From the NCBI RefSeq assembly GCF_026651875.1, contig NZ_CP104067.1, forward strand, positions 3,958,501 to 4,022,500: a DNA stretch of 64,000 bases. Direction: 5' to 3'. Position 1 is the stretch's first letter; the number at the start of each line of letters is the position of its first letter. This DNA comes from Alicyclobacillus fastidiosus (GTDB taxonomy: Bacteria; Bacillota; Bacilli; Alicyclobacillales; Alicyclobacillaceae). This document shows positions 17,824 to 27,221 of this stretch, piece by piece. Below the pieces are notes generated by a model. The model was not told where the DNA came from. It saw only the letters and a program-made list of their open reading frames with translations, and searched no databases. The position numbers were made by a program, and so were the translations under genes.

Positions 17824-18004
17824 ACGCCCCTGTGTGTTCCACACAAACAGACAGGCGGCTCTGACGCCCCCTATCCGTGCACTTGCACTGGGATGAGGGC
17901 TCTTAGAAGAGCCGCCCCAATCGCAAATTCAGTTGACGCCCGTCCGTCGCCAGGCACGGTGCTCCACAGAAAGAATCTCGTGAAAGACCAGTGACTCGGC
18001 GAGA

Positions 18005-19264
18005 CTACTCAAATTTGACGAGGAAGTACTTCTTCTTCCCGCGCCGAATGACGAGGAACTGTCCCCCGAACATCTCCTCGTGGGTGAATTCGCGTTCCAC
18101 GTCCGTCACTTTGTCGCCATTGACGCTAATGGCCCCGTTGGTGACGTCCTCACGCGCCTGGCGCTTCGACGAACACGCCCCACTAGCGACGAGGAGAGAC
18201 ACGATGTCAGTCGCGTGATCTCTCTGCAAACTGGTAGACGGAACGCCTTCGAAGACTTCTTGAATCTCATCCACGCTCAGTTCCTTGATGTCACCGCTAA
18301 ACAACACACTCGACATCCGAATGGCACGCTCCGTCTCTGCCTGGCCATGCACCAGTGTCGTCACGTGTTCCGCCAACGCCTTTTGCGCTTTCCGCGCACC
18401 TGGGTTGTCTGCGACTTCCTGTTCAAGCGCCTCAATCTCTTCCTTTGACAGGAACGTGAAGTATTTAAGGAACTTGATCACGTCGTCGTCCTGGGTGTTG
18501 AGCCAGAACTGGTAGAATTGATACACCGACGTTTTCGTCGCGTCCAACCAAATTGCGCCGGACTCGGTCTTTCCAAATTTCGTACCGTCCGATTTGGTGA
18601 CGAGCGGGATGGTCAAGCCGTATGCCTGTTGCCCGGTTGCCCGGCGGATCAAGTCGATGCCTCCGACGATATTCCCCCACTGGTCTGATCCACCGATTTG
18701 CAGCACACAATCGTGTCGACGGTACAACTCCAAAAAGTCGTTCGATTGCAACAGCATGTAACTGAACTCGGTGAAGGAGATCCCCGTCTCCAGGCGAGCC
18801 GACACGGATTCACGGTTGAGCATCGTGTTCAGACTGAAATTTTTGCCGATGTCCCGCAGGAACTCAATGACGCTCATGTCCCCGGTCCAATCGTAGTTAT
18901 TGACCACGATTCCCGCATTTTCCTCGGCCTCAAAATCAATGAACCGCGATAGTTGCGCGTGGATTTTTTGGGTCCAATTTGCGACCATTTCGGGCCCATT
19001 CAGCGTTCGCTCCTGCTTCTTCCCGCTCGGGTCCCCAATCAGCCCAGTCGCACCGCCGACTACGGCAATCGGCTTGTGACCCGCCAACTGAAAGCGGCGC
19101 AGCGTCAGGATAGGAAGCAGACTCCCGATATGTAAACTGTCAGCCGTCGGATCAAACCCCACATATAAACCGATGGACTGCTCGTCGAGCAACTTCTCCA
19201 ACTCAGCCCGATCCGTCGTTTGAAACACAAGCCCCCGAAACTCTAATTCCTCTAAGATATTCAA
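18005..19264 (-). CDS. tyrS: tyrosyl-tRNA synthetase
   Basis: 419 residues, normal bacterial length. It charges tRNA-Tyr with tyrosine in two ATP-dependent steps. The class I signature is LHIGSLLPI (about 43-51), tyrosine-binding YVGFDPTADS lies just before it, the KMSKS-type loop is KFGKTESG, and the C-terminal 70 residues are an S4 RNA-binding domain (ACSSKRQAREDVTNGAISVNGDKV). The start is TTG with AGAGGGG upstream. No T-box element was found in the 236 bases upstream, which is unusual because many Bacillota tyrS genes have one. Confidence 0.97.
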   Translation of the reverse strand: MNILEELEFRGLVFQTTDRAELEKLLDEQSIGLYVGFDPTADSLHIGSLLPILTLRRFQLAGHKPIAVVGGATGLIGDPSGKKQERTLNGPEMVANWTQKIHAQLSRFIDFEAEENAGIVVNNYDWTGDMSVIEFLRDIGKNFSLNTMLNRESVSARLETGISFTEFSYMLLQSNDFLELYRRHDCVLQIGGSDQWGNIVGGIDLIRRATGQQAYGLTIPLVTKSDGTKFGKTESGAIWLDATKTSVYQFYQFWLNTQDDDVIKFLKYFTFLSKEEIEALEQEVADNPGARKAQKALAEHVTTLVHGQAETERAIRMSSVLFSGDIKELSVDEIQEVFEGVPSTSLQRDHATDIVSLLVASGACSSKRQAREDVTNGAISVNGDKVTDVEREFTHEEMFGGQFLVIRRGKKKYFLVKFE

Positions 19265-19423
19265 AGTACGACCCCTCTCAACAACACTCGATAGCCATAT
19301 TATCGCACATCTCGCGGCAATGCAGCCTCCTGCAAAATTTTTTGGTTCGTTTACCCATCACTCCCAATTTCCTTCCATTGAGCGATTGGAGTTCCAGGGA
19401 TACCATGGAAACGTACTGTCTTA

Positions 19424-19460
19424 CGTTACTTCAAACCGCCCACGTTGGCGGTTTTTTTGA
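19424..19460 (+). terminator. intrinsic terminator in the leader of the AbrB-like gene
   Basis: ACTTCAAACCGCC pairs with GGCGGTTT, then a run of T and GAAGT. It lies on the plus strand 45-80 bases before the AbrB-like start, and no plus-strand gene precedes it, so it can only end a leader transcript or act as an attenuator. Confidence 0.75.
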
Positions 19461-19502
19461 AGTGCATGAACGACGCAACGAGTTACATAGGAGGAACATA
19501 TC

Positions 19503-19763
19503 GTGAAATCAACAGGAATTGTACGGAAAGTGGACCAACTCGGCCGAATTGTCATGCCCGTTGAACTGCGAAGGACATTGCACATCGACGTCCGCGATCC
19601 GCTGGAGATCTACACGGCAGGCGACCGGATCATGCTGCGCAAATACGAGGTATCGTGCATTTTTTGCGACAGCACAAAAGCAGTGTCAGAGTTTCAGGAG
19701 AAGCCTGTCTGTGACGATTGCCGCTTAGAGCTCCTTGAACTTGCCACCTCTCCCAACGCCTGA
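19503..19763 (+). CDS. AbrB/SpoVT-type transition-state regulator with C-terminal Cys4 motif
   Basis: 86 residues. Residues 1-50 are an AbrB swapped-hairpin DNA-binding domain (TGIVRKVDQLGRIVMPVELRR). The tail differs from Bacillus AbrB: CIFCDS...KPVCDDC forms two CxxC pairs and probably binds zinc. Such proteins repress growth-phase and stationary-phase genes. The GTG start follows AGGAGG. The leader carries an intrinsic terminator, suggesting control by attenuation. The target genes are unknown. Confidence 0.88.
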   Translation: MKSTGIVRKVDQLGRIVMPVELRRTLHIDVRDPLEIYTAGDRIMLRKYEVSCIFCDSTKAVSEFQEKPVCDDCRLELLELATSPNA

Positions 19764-19911
19764 GGCGGACAAGGCACAGCAATAGCCGCGTCGTCTTGTG
19801 ACGCACACGACGCGGTCCCCCCACTTAACTCCTGTCGCACACGGTGACGCAAAGCCAACGGTGCGCGGTCCACACCACCACCTACTGGAGAAGTCCCCCT
19901 GCACCCGTGCC

Positions 19912-20301
19912 TTATTCACAAAGAACGGCTTCCACCTCGATTTCGACGAGCAGCCTGGGATCGATGAGCGCCTTCACTTCCACGACGGTGGTGACTGGCC
20001 GCACATCCGCAAACACCTCGCGATGTGCCCTCGCAACGGTCTCCCACTGCGACATGTCGGTGACGAAAATTCTCACGACAATCACGTCAGACATCTGTGC
20101 TCCCACTGACGCCAACGCCTTTTCGATGACTTTCAGCACGAAGACGGTCTGCTTGTAAATGTCACCTACCCCGACGACGCCTTGTTCCTGAATGGCTGTC
20201 GTCCCCGCCACGACAACCCGATTGCCAATTCTAATTGCTCGGCTATAGCCGATGATTTGCTCCCATGGCCCACCCGATTGCACGTAGACCTTGCCACGCA
20301 T
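19912..20301 (-). CDS. RidA family (YjgF/UK114) protein
   Basis: 129 residues. RidA proteins hydrolyse reactive enamine/imine intermediates made by PLP enzymes; subfamilies vary. Visible are SRAIRIGNRVVVAGTTA at the N-terminus, a central ALASVGAQMSDVIVVRIFVTDMSQW, and the C-terminal RPVTTVVEVKALIDPRLLVEIEVEAV. In this last block the Arg and Glu match the ligand-binding pocket. ATG with GGGGGG upstream. It is convergent with the AbrB-like gene and not in an operon, so its partner enzyme is unknown. Confidence 0.9.
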   Translation of the reverse strand: MRGKVYVQSGGPWEQIIGYSRAIRIGNRVVVAGTTAIQEQGVVGVGDIYKQTVFVLKVIEKALASVGAQMSDVIVVRIFVTDMSQWETVARAHREVFADVRPVTTVVEVKALIDPRLLVEIEVEAVLCE

Positions 20302-20544
20302 ACAATCCCCCCCGATCCCAGAACGAGTGCTCCGCCTCTAAATCATACTCGAGTGCCCAGGCGAGGGTGCCAGTACCTAAGTGATTTCGGTGGCAGTATC
20401 CGTTTTGCAATAGGCAGAGTCTCGTTTGAATCATGCGTTTCTGGGCATCCTATGACCAGAGATACCATTTTGTCGGTGTCGTTCTTCCGCGCTTAGCGCG
20501 TGATCACTAAGGTGAAAATGAAGGTGAAATAAATCTACTCAAAC

Positions 20545-20787
20545 ATGTTGTCTATCCACGAAGTGGCTAGCATTCTCCAAATTCCAGTCGTCACTGCATA
20601 CGAGATGGCACAAAAGCGCGTTTTCCCTTCTCTCCACCTCGACAGGCGAATTCTCGTATCGAAGTACGAGTTATCGGTGTGGCTTGAAGGCTGCCAGCGA
20701 AGCGGACGGCTCATTCACAACGCGACCGACGCGCGGCGTTTCGCACAGGCTCAATCATTCGCCCATACGCCGCGGAGCTTCACATGA
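20545..20787 (+). CDS. excisionase-type helix-turn-helix protein
   Basis: 80 residues. The first 50 (MLSIHEVASILQIPVVTAYEMAQ, then HLDRRILVSKYELSVWLEG) match the HTH_17/excisionase family: a winged-helix DNA binder of the MerR-like type. The tail is basic. It overlaps the next gene by four bases (ATGA), so the two are coupled. No phage genes are near, so it is more likely a small host regulator than an excisionase. Confidence 0.75.
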   Translation: MLSIHEVASILQIPVVTAYEMAQKRVFPSLHLDRRILVSKYELSVWLEGCQRSGRLIHNATDARRFAQAQSFAHTPRSFT

Positions 20788-20948
20788 AATGGCCGATGTT
20801 GGCTCTTCTTGTCATCGTCTGTAGTTTCGTAGGCTCGCTAGCAGGGGCCATCGTGTTCGGGGTGATTGCCAAGCACTGGATAGAGGCGCACATGCACGTG
20901 ATTTTGCAGTCATTCGTGGGTCAATTCGAGAATTACATGGGGCTTTGA
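20784..20948 (+). CDS. small single-pass membrane protein coupled to the HTH gene
   Basis: 54 residues. A long hydrophobic stretch (about 4-29, LALLVIVCSFVGSLAGAIVFGVIA) is followed by an amphipathic tail ending QFENYMGL. The ATG overlaps the stop of the HTH protein. I do not recognise the family. A DNA-binding protein and a membrane peptide in one coupled unit suggests a membrane-linked regulator, but this is inference. Confidence 0.55.
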   Translation: MKWPMLALLVIVCSFVGSLAGAIVFGVIAKHWIEAHMHVILQSFVGQFENYMGL

Positions 20949-21146
20949 TGATCCCCTTAGACAAAAATGGCCACAAAAAATCCCCCCGCACAGTTGGCAT
21001 GGAGAGGACTGCGCAAGGGGAATCGGGCAAAGAGTATTGGGCATCCCCAATTATAGGCGTTCGGGTTTTTCCAGCCAATGACGCGTGTACACCACAAATA
21101 ACCATCTCCAACGGTTTTAACGGCTGAAACATTGGTCTTCCAGTGG

Positions 21147-21911
21147 TTACAGTTCGTGTACGGTGATCTCACTGCGGACCAAGAAGCGGAAATTATAGCC
21201 TGATTGGCCGACACCTTTGGAGATATACAGCGTACCGCGCTCCGTCTCATGAACGCCCTTGTACACTCCAGAGGCCGCCAATGGCCCCATATTCTTCAGC
21301 TTGAAGAGGAATGGAATGTTGAACTGCTTCCCGTGTAAATGACCAGCGAACATGTAATCAACCCGCCGATTCATGAACAGTGCTAACGTCGGGTCATGGG
21401 TCATGACCACGATTGGCTTTCCTGGCGTAACAGATTGGAGGACAGTATCATCGCTGTGACCTGAATCAAAGTCGTCGATTCCGACCAGATTCACCGTTTG
21501 GAGTTCCACCGCTTCGTTGATTAAGACCTGGATGCCGAACTCCTCCAGCAATTGAATGAGTTCTGACGGTTGTTTCAACATATAATCGTGGTTGCCAAGC
21601 ACTGCGTACGTCTTTATGCCGGTCGACTGAAGCATCTTGAGAAACGGGACCAACAGAACGAGGGCATTGCGCTGGTCGAGAAAATCTCCGGTGATACATA
21701 GGAGATCCGGAGATTCTTTGTCAATGACCGCCTTGATCGCCGCCGGTCGAATCCGATTGCGCTCGACGTGTAAATCGCTGATTTGAACCAGTTTTAGTCC
21801 TGTGTTCAACGGAATTCGCACGCGTTCGACCTTTAACCATCGCGTCGGCAAGACAAACGTCGTATAAAAAATACCCACTGCAACGCAAACCGCACCGATG
21901 ATCCAGTACAC
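21147..21911 (-). CDS. membrane-anchored metallophosphoesterase, YkuE/YaeI-like
   Basis: 254 residues. An N-terminal membrane segment (about 2-18) is followed by a calcineurin-like domain with all motifs: QISDLHVER, CITGDFLDQ, VLGNHDYM, VMTHDPT and AGHLHGKQF, which bind two metals. The closest named types are YkuE and YaeI, the latter acting on lipid A-related or UDP-diacylglucosamine-like substrates; the substrate here is unknown. The start is GTG. It stands alone. Confidence 0.9.
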   Translation of the reverse strand: MYWIIGAVCVAVGIFYTTFVLPTRWLKVERVRIPLNTGLKLVQISDLHVERNRIRPAAIKAVIDKESPDLLCITGDFLDQRNALVLLVPFLKMLQSTGIKTYAVLGNHDYMLKQPSELIQLLEEFGIQVLINEAVELQTVNLVGIDDFDSGHSDDTVLQSVTPGKPIVVMTHDPTLALFMNRRVDYMFAGHLHGKQFNIPFLFKLKNMGPLAASGVYKGVHETERGTLYISKGVGQSGYNFRFLVRSEITVHEL

Positions 21912-22034
21912 AGCATCAGCACCCTACTCAGAAGTTTACTATTAATGTACACCTAACTGTTTCCCACATCACCTGATAGCTACGATTTGGTTGGAGCGGT
22001 TATACCTCTCTTCAAAGCTCCCTCTCGAAACGAT

Positions 22035-23396
22035 TCAGCCGCCTAGCGTTTCGTCGGTACTATGGAAGTTGAGTTCAGGCGGCACTCTTCGAAAACCACC
22101 CGTCAGAAATGCGAGGTACACGACGCCGCAAGCGAACCAGATAGCACCTAGTATCAGCGCGTTCTTGTCCAAATTGAGCCACAACCACCCGTCGAACAAA
22201 AATCCGACCGCTGGCATCGCGAAATAAAGCAAGACGTGAAGCAGTGTCTTGCGCCTGCCCGCGCGGAAAAAGTAATGGGCGATGACGGAGATGTTCACAA
22301 ACGCGAATGCGCTGAACGCCCCAAAATTGATAAACGAGGTAGACGTCTCGACGGTCAAGAATAGTGCCAAGAGACCGACGACCCCCACCAACAAAATATT
22401 TAGATGTGGAGTCTGAAAACGTTCGTTGAGCCGTCCAAAAAATTTCTTCGGCAGCACCGAATCGCGCCCCATGGCGTAGAGCAGACGCGCGGCGCTCGAC
22501 TGCGCGGAAATACCGGAGGAAAACTGTGCGAGGATGAGTCCGGCCGTGAAGATGGCGGTGAACAGGTGTCCACCAATTTGCATGGCGATTTCCGATGCGC
22601 CCGAATCTGCATTGACGAATTTCGTGTAGTCCGGATACACCAATTGTGTCACATAGGTTGCAATGATAAAAATGATTCCGCCGACAAGCGTAATCAAAAA
22701 GATGGCGCGCGGAACCGTCTTCTCAGGCTCAATGGTCTCCTCGGTCATGGTCGTCACCGCGTCGAACCCAAGAAATGAATATCCGGCAATCGCCGCCCCC
22801 GCTAAAATCAGTGGAAACTGAAACTGATTTGAGACGAACGGCCTGCTCGAGACAAGCGTCCCACTCCCCATCCCACGAAGGACATCCTGAACGCTCAACA
22901 CCAAGAATATTGCGATAACCAAGAACTGAAACGCCATCATCGTGACGTTTACATTGGTACTTATCCGAATACCAATGATGTTGAGGACAGTAGTGACGAG
23001 AATGAATAGAACGATCCAAACCCAAGCTGGCACGCTCGGAATCTCGGCGGAAAGATAGACACCACCAATGAGCCATATGACCATCGGAAGAAAGAAGTAA
23101 TCGAGCAGTGTCACCCAACCGATAAGAAAGCCGAGATGGGAACTCATACTCTTGCGCACATACGTATAGGCAGACCCGGATACTGGATACGCTTTCGCCA
23201 TGCGCCCGTAACTATAGGCCGTGAAGAGCATGGCGATCAAGGCGAGAATGTACGCATCGGTCGCCAGCCCGTGCGTCGTCTGGTCTTCCACACCAAAGGT
23301 ACCAAACACAATCATGGGTGCCATGTAGGCGAGGCCAAAAAGGAGCAGTGGAAATAGAGTCAAAGTCCGACGGAGCGTCACCTGTTTTGCGTCCAT
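22035..23396 (-). CDS. APC-family amino acid/polyamine permease
   Basis: 453 residues, about twelve membrane spans. The first spans carry GLAYMAPMIVFGTFG and SGSAYTYVRKSM, typical of the APC superfamily; GFDAVTTMTEETIEPEKTVPRAI is the diagnostic loop. It resembles PuuP-type putrescine/GABA importers. MDAKQV at 23396 is preceded by GGAGG. It lies 87 bases downstream of gabT on the same strand, so it is in the sigma-54-dependent gab operon and most likely imports GABA or a related amine. Confidence 0.85.
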   Translation of the reverse strand: MDAKQVTLRRTLTLFPLLLFGLAYMAPMIVFGTFGVEDQTTHGLATDAYILALIAMLFTAYSYGRMAKAYPVSGSAYTYVRKSMSSHLGFLIGWVTLLDYFFLPMVIWLIGGVYLSAEIPSVPAWVWIVLFILVTTVLNIIGIRISTNVNVTMMAFQFLVIAIFLVLSVQDVLRGMGSGTLVSSRPFVSNQFQFPLILAGAAIAGYSFLGFDAVTTMTEETIEPEKTVPRAIFLITLVGGIIFIIATYVTQLVYPDYTKFVNADSGASEIAMQIGGHLFTAIFTAGLILAQFSSGISAQSSAARLLYAMGRDSVLPKKFFGRLNERFQTPHLNILLVGVVGLLALFLTVETSTSFINFGAFSAFAFVNISVIAHYFFRAGRRKTLLHVLLYFAMPAVGFLFDGWLWLNLDKNALILGAIWFACGVVYLAFLTGGFRRVPPELNFHSTDETLGG

Positions 23397-23483
23397 ATGG
23401 TCCTCCTTCAGGGAACTATGCGGCATGCCCGAGGGAAGACCCATCACTTCCTCGAAAATGCCGCGGGCCAGTTTTCTCGATGG

Positions 23484-24809
23484 TTAAGAGAGTTCTGCTA
23501 CAGCTTCAGTTATCGCCGATTCCAGGCGCGCGAGCCCCTCTTCCAACTCTTCATCCGTAATCACCAGCGGGCAAAGCAGGCGAATGACATTGCTGTACAC
23601 CCCCGCCTTGACCGTGACGAGGCGCTTCTCAAAACACTTTTGACTGATCAGCGCGACGAGTTCTGGATAGGGTTCTTTGCTTGCGCTATCCCGTACGAAT
23701 TCGACACCTACCATCGCGCCAAGACCGCGAACGTCCCCGATAAACGGAATCCTCTCTTGCAGGCGGCTAAGCATTGCGACGCTCTTCTCGCCGATTTGCT
23801 GAGCCCTCGAGGCGAGTTCGTCGCGTTCCATAATTTCGATGACCTTCAGCGATGCGGCCGCCGCAAGCGGATTTCCACCGTACGTCCCCCCCAATCCCCC
23901 AACCTCTGTCGAGTCGAGAATGGCCGGTCGCCCCACGACTGCCGAGATAGGCAATCCCGCTCCCATCGATTTCGCCATCGTGATGATGTCCGGGTTAAGT
24001 CCCTCGTAATGCTCCGTTGCAAACAGTTTGCCAGTGCGCGCAAATCCCGTTTGAATCTCATCGACGATGAAGACGATGCCATGCTCTGTACAAATGTCGC
24101 GCAGCGCCTGCATGTAACGCGGTGGCGCCACGACAAATCCTCCCTCTCCCTGCACCGGTTCGATGATGATAGCTGCCACGTCGTCTGCATTCACGTACGT
24201 GTCGAACGCCCTCTGCAACGTCGCTATCGACTCGTCGATGAAATCTTGTGCGGACTGCCCCTCCGGTTTGCGGTAGAGATTCGGAAACGGCAGGCGGTAG
24301 ACCTCCGGTACGAATGGACCGAATTTTGCCTTGTAGGGGTGAACCTTGCTCGTCAAGGAAAGGCCGAGCGTCGTCCGTCCGTGAAACGCGGATTCAAACG
24401 CGATGACGGCAGAACGCCCTGTATAGCTCTTCGCCACTTTGATTGCGTTCTCGACCGCCTCCGCGCCGCTATTTAAGAGCAGGGCCTTCTTTTCGCCATC
24501 GATTGGCGCGATGTTGCAAAGCTGTTCGACGAGCCGCAGATAAGGTTCGTTCAGCGTCACGTGAATACAGGTGTGAAACAGCTTCTGTGCCTGTTCCGAA
24601 ACGACTTGGACGATTTCCGGTTGGGCGTTTCCCACGTTGAGCACGCCGATTCCACCGGCGAAATCCAGATACTCGTTGCCTTCCTCATCCCACATGCGGG
24701 CTCCTTGTGCGCGAGTGATGACTACTTTGTTCTGTACACTAACGCCTTTTGGCACGTACTGAGAGTGAAGCTGCAATAGGCTCTTTGAAGCGATGATTTG
24801 TGTATCCAT
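23484..24809 (-). CDS. gabT: 4-aminobutyrate aminotransferase, class III
   Basis: 441 residues. This PLP enzyme moves the amino group of GABA (or a similar omega-amine) to 2-oxoglutarate, making succinate semialdehyde. Visible are LNSGAEAVENAIKVAK (cofactor phosphate binding), AFHGRT, IIEPVQGEGG, FIVDEIQTGFARTGKLFA, and the Schiff-base lysine in TMAKSMGAGLP. The start at 24809 has GGAGGA upstream. It is first in the operon behind a sigma-54 promoter, and the EBP gene is divergent. No succinate-semialdehyde dehydrogenase is encoded nearby. Confidence 0.93.
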   Translation of the reverse strand: MDTQIIASKSLLQLHSQYVPKGVSVQNKVVITRAQGARMWDEEGNEYLDFAGGIGVLNVGNAQPEIVQVVSEQAQKLFHTCIHVTLNEPYLRLVEQLCNIAPIDGEKKALLLNSGAEAVENAIKVAKSYTGRSAVIAFESAFHGRTTLGLSLTSKVHPYKAKFGPFVPEVYRLPFPNLYRKPEGQSAQDFIDESIATLQRAFDTYVNADDVAAIIIEPVQGEGGFVVAPPRYMQALRDICTEHGIVFIVDEIQTGFARTGKLFATEHYEGLNPDIITMAKSMGAGLPISAVVGRPAILDSTEVGGLGGTYGGNPLAAAASLKVIEIMERDELASRAQQIGEKSVAMLSRLQERIPFIGDVRGLGAMVGVEFVRDSASKEPYPELVALISQKCFEKRLVTVKAGVYSNVIRLLCPLVITDEELEEGLARLESAITEAVAELS

Positions 24810-24874
24810 CGGAATCCTCCTCATGCTTATCAATCTCACCGCGCAGCCTTCTGCGGGTGTCTACTTCTACATCA

Positions 24875-24890
24875 AGCAATATTCGTGCCA
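24875..24890 (-). promoter_or_regulatory. sigma-54 promoter of the gabT-permease operon
   Basis: The minus strand reads TGGCACGAATATTGCT, an exact fit to TGGCACG-N4-TTGC with GG and GC ten bases apart. It lies 66 bases before the gabT start and beside a divergent EBP gene. Confidence 0.93.
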
Positions 24891-24973
24891 GCTTACACAG
24901 CGGATGAAAGAGGCCTTAAAGTACCTGCGACTCTAAGGAACTTGCTTCTCGAGCACACCCGCGCCACACCACC

Positions 24974-25004
24974 CAATTCAAATTCGTATCTCAATTTTGA
25001 ATTG
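24974..25004. promoter_or_regulatory. candidate EBP binding site
   Basis: CAATTCAAA (24974-24982) and TTTGAATTG (24996-25004) form an inverted repeat about 85-115 bases upstream of the -24 element, the usual place for an enhancer site. Confidence 0.55.
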
Positions 25005-25056
25005 AAATCGTATACACTTGAATCAGAAATTTCGTTTCACGAGGTGAACGCGCAAG

Positions 25057-26729
25057 GTGAATTACGAAGTGTTTCAGAGCTTAGACACGCCAATCTTTTG
25101 GCTGCGCAACGGAATCATTGAATGGATGAACAAATCGGCCAAGAGCCTTCTTCACCTCGATACGGACTCTCTCGTATGGGAGGACGTCTACCCCAGACTC
25201 CCTGCAGGATACGTGTTTCGACTACACGATGAGCGCCATCACGGATCAAACGGGGTGCTGGTCGAGTGTGTGCCGGATACCAACCCGCACCTGCTGCGCG
25301 AGATCGAGCAACTCCGCTCTGAGAACAGCGATTTGGAGCGCATTCTCGAAGCGTCACTGGATGAAGTGTTCGTCACCAACGCCGATGGTGTGACCGTCCG
25401 CGTAAACGAGACGGCAGAGCAATTGTATGGAATGCGACGCAGCGACCTGATTGGCAAATCCGTTTTTGAACTGGAGCAACAAGGAGTCTTCTATCCGTCT
25501 GTCATCTCAATTGTCTTAAAAGAGAAACGCCGAATCACCATTCTCCAGAGAACGTCGTCTGGGCAGACACTGATTGCGACCGCCAACCCTGTCTTCGACG
25601 AACGTGGGAACCTCGTCCAAGTGGTATCGAATGCAAAGGACATCACGGACGTCCGTCTCGATGTCTGGATGGCGGAGCAACTAAAAACTTCGACAAGTCG
25701 TCCCAGTTCATTGAACCCCACCGCGACGCTCGTCGCCGAGAGTGACGCGATAAAGCAGGTGTTGGAGCTCGCGGGCAAGGTAGCAGGGACAGACGCCACC
25801 GTTATCATCCTCGGAGAGACGGGAGCCGGAAAAAACCGATTGGCGGAATATATCCATGAACATAGTGCGCGGGCCAACGAGGCTTTTGTATCTGTGGACT
25901 GTGCATCGATTCCGGAAACGCTCGTCGAAAGTGAACTATTCGGATATGAACGCGGAGCGTTTACAGGCGCGAACAAAGCAGGAAAAAAAGGCAAAGTCGA
26001 ACTGGCGGACGGAGGGACGCTGTTTCTCGACGAGATTGGAGAATTGCCCTTGTCCGTACAAGGAAAGCTATTGGATTTCGTCCAGCGTCGGACATTTACG
26101 CGCGTCGGCGGAACCAGGCCGAGTACAGTGAACACCCGGTTGATCGCCGCGACCAACCGCAACCTCGAGGACATGGTCCGAAATGACACGTTTCGCGCCG
26201 ATTTGTATTACCGACTGAACGTCATCCCCATCACAGTACCTCCTTTGCGCCGCCGGACGGCGGACATCCCGAAGCTCACCCATGGCCTGTTGCGCCGGTT
26301 TGCAGTGCTTCACGGCGTGCCTGAAGTGAAGCTGTCACCAGAAGCAGAAGACCTGCTTCTGACGTACGATTGGCCGGGAAACGTCCGGGAATTGGAGAAT
26401 GTATTGGAGCGCATCTCCATCACCAGTCCATCACCAGTCCATCACCGTATCTCACCAAGGACGATGTACGCGGGTTCTTGCCACAGCACGGTGAACAGGA
26501 GGACAAACGGGTGCAGGAAGTCGCGGCAAAGCTTGAGGGTCAGCATGCCGCCGCATGCCCTGCCGACACGGCAGGGACTTCATTGCGCCAGCGCGTGGAC
26601 GAATTCGAACGGTCCATCTTCGCCGAGGCGCTCGCGCGCCATCGCTCGACGTACGCGATAGCCAAGGCGTTGGACGTGAGCCAACCGACGGTCGTTCGAA
26701 AGTTGAAGCAGTACCGGTTAAAGTCGTGA
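25057..26729 (+). pseudogene. sigma-54 enhancer-binding regulator of gab genes, frameshifted
   Basis: Reads as a complete PAS-AAA-Fis regulator over two frames. Frame one (25057-26661) has an N-terminal sensor, a PAS domain (about 91-200), Walker A GETGAGKN (253-260), the sigma-54 contact GAFTGA (300-305), Walker B LFLDE, and ends properly aligned at ERISITSPSP. There an 11-bp unit, TCCATCACCAG, is present twice plus nine bases of a third. Removing one copy restores YLTKDDVRGFLP and the C-terminal HTH (AIAKALDVSQPTVVRKLKQY) up to 26729. As written the HTH is lost, so DNA binding is not possible. GTG start, GAGGTGA nine bases upstream. Confidence 0.85.
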
Positions 26730-26807
26730 AGTGCATGAACGAAGCCACGACGCGCCCCTCTGTCCGTAATCGACCACGGTGGAACTTGTATAACGATTTC
26801 CAGCCGG

Positions 26808-27160
26808 TCAGTCGAAATGCGAATCGACCAAGGGCCTGTACGCATGCGTTTGCCGCATCGTGGCATAGCGAACACAGTCCGCTAAATCCTTGCGCTGGTG
26901 CAACGGCACGTCTACGATGTACACACCTGGCTCTCCGCTGCTAGACAGCGCATCCGTTCCAGCCACCGCCGTTCATCCTCGACAGTGGGCATCGACGACC
27001 AGTGTTCAGGCAAATAACCGGCGATGAACAACTCGGGGAACGCCACTAGATCTACCGGATTTTCGCCGCAGGTGGTCCGGACGATTTGCTGCGTGCGCGC
27101 GAGCGTCGCCTCGACGTCCCCGAGGATGGGTGCATCCTGAATGAGCGCGATCTTCATCAT
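26808..27160 (-). pseudogene. carbon-nitrogen hydrolase (nitrilase family) with internal deletion
   Basis: The first 82 codons match the nitrilase N-terminus: MKIALIQDAP, then VAFPELFIAGY with the catalytic Glu, and stop at 26912. In another frame the C-terminal part of the same family is still readable (GEPGVYIVDVPLHQRKDLA, ending at 26808). The lysine and cysteine of the triad, about 150 residues, are absent. This is an out-of-frame internal deletion in a gene that lay 61 bases behind the cyclase gene in the same operon. The original activity was probably omega-amidase or amide hydrolysis. Confidence 0.75.
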
Positions 27161-27221
27161 AACCCCCTCCCACCGTAAGCATACCTGGCCGCACGTGCGC
27201 CCTGTGAAGCGCTTTCAAAGT

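Noticed and set aside
20945..21127. 60-codon frame right after the small membrane protein
   Set aside because: Starts inside the upstream stop region with no ribosome site; composition is not protein-like.
23397..24476. 359-codon plus-strand frame opposite gabT
   Set aside because: Complete antisense overlap with a well-supported gabT; Arg/His-rich translation typical of shadow frames.
24798..25121. 107-codon frame over the gab control region
   Set aside because: It spans the sigma-54 promoter and the EBP start; no ribosome site.
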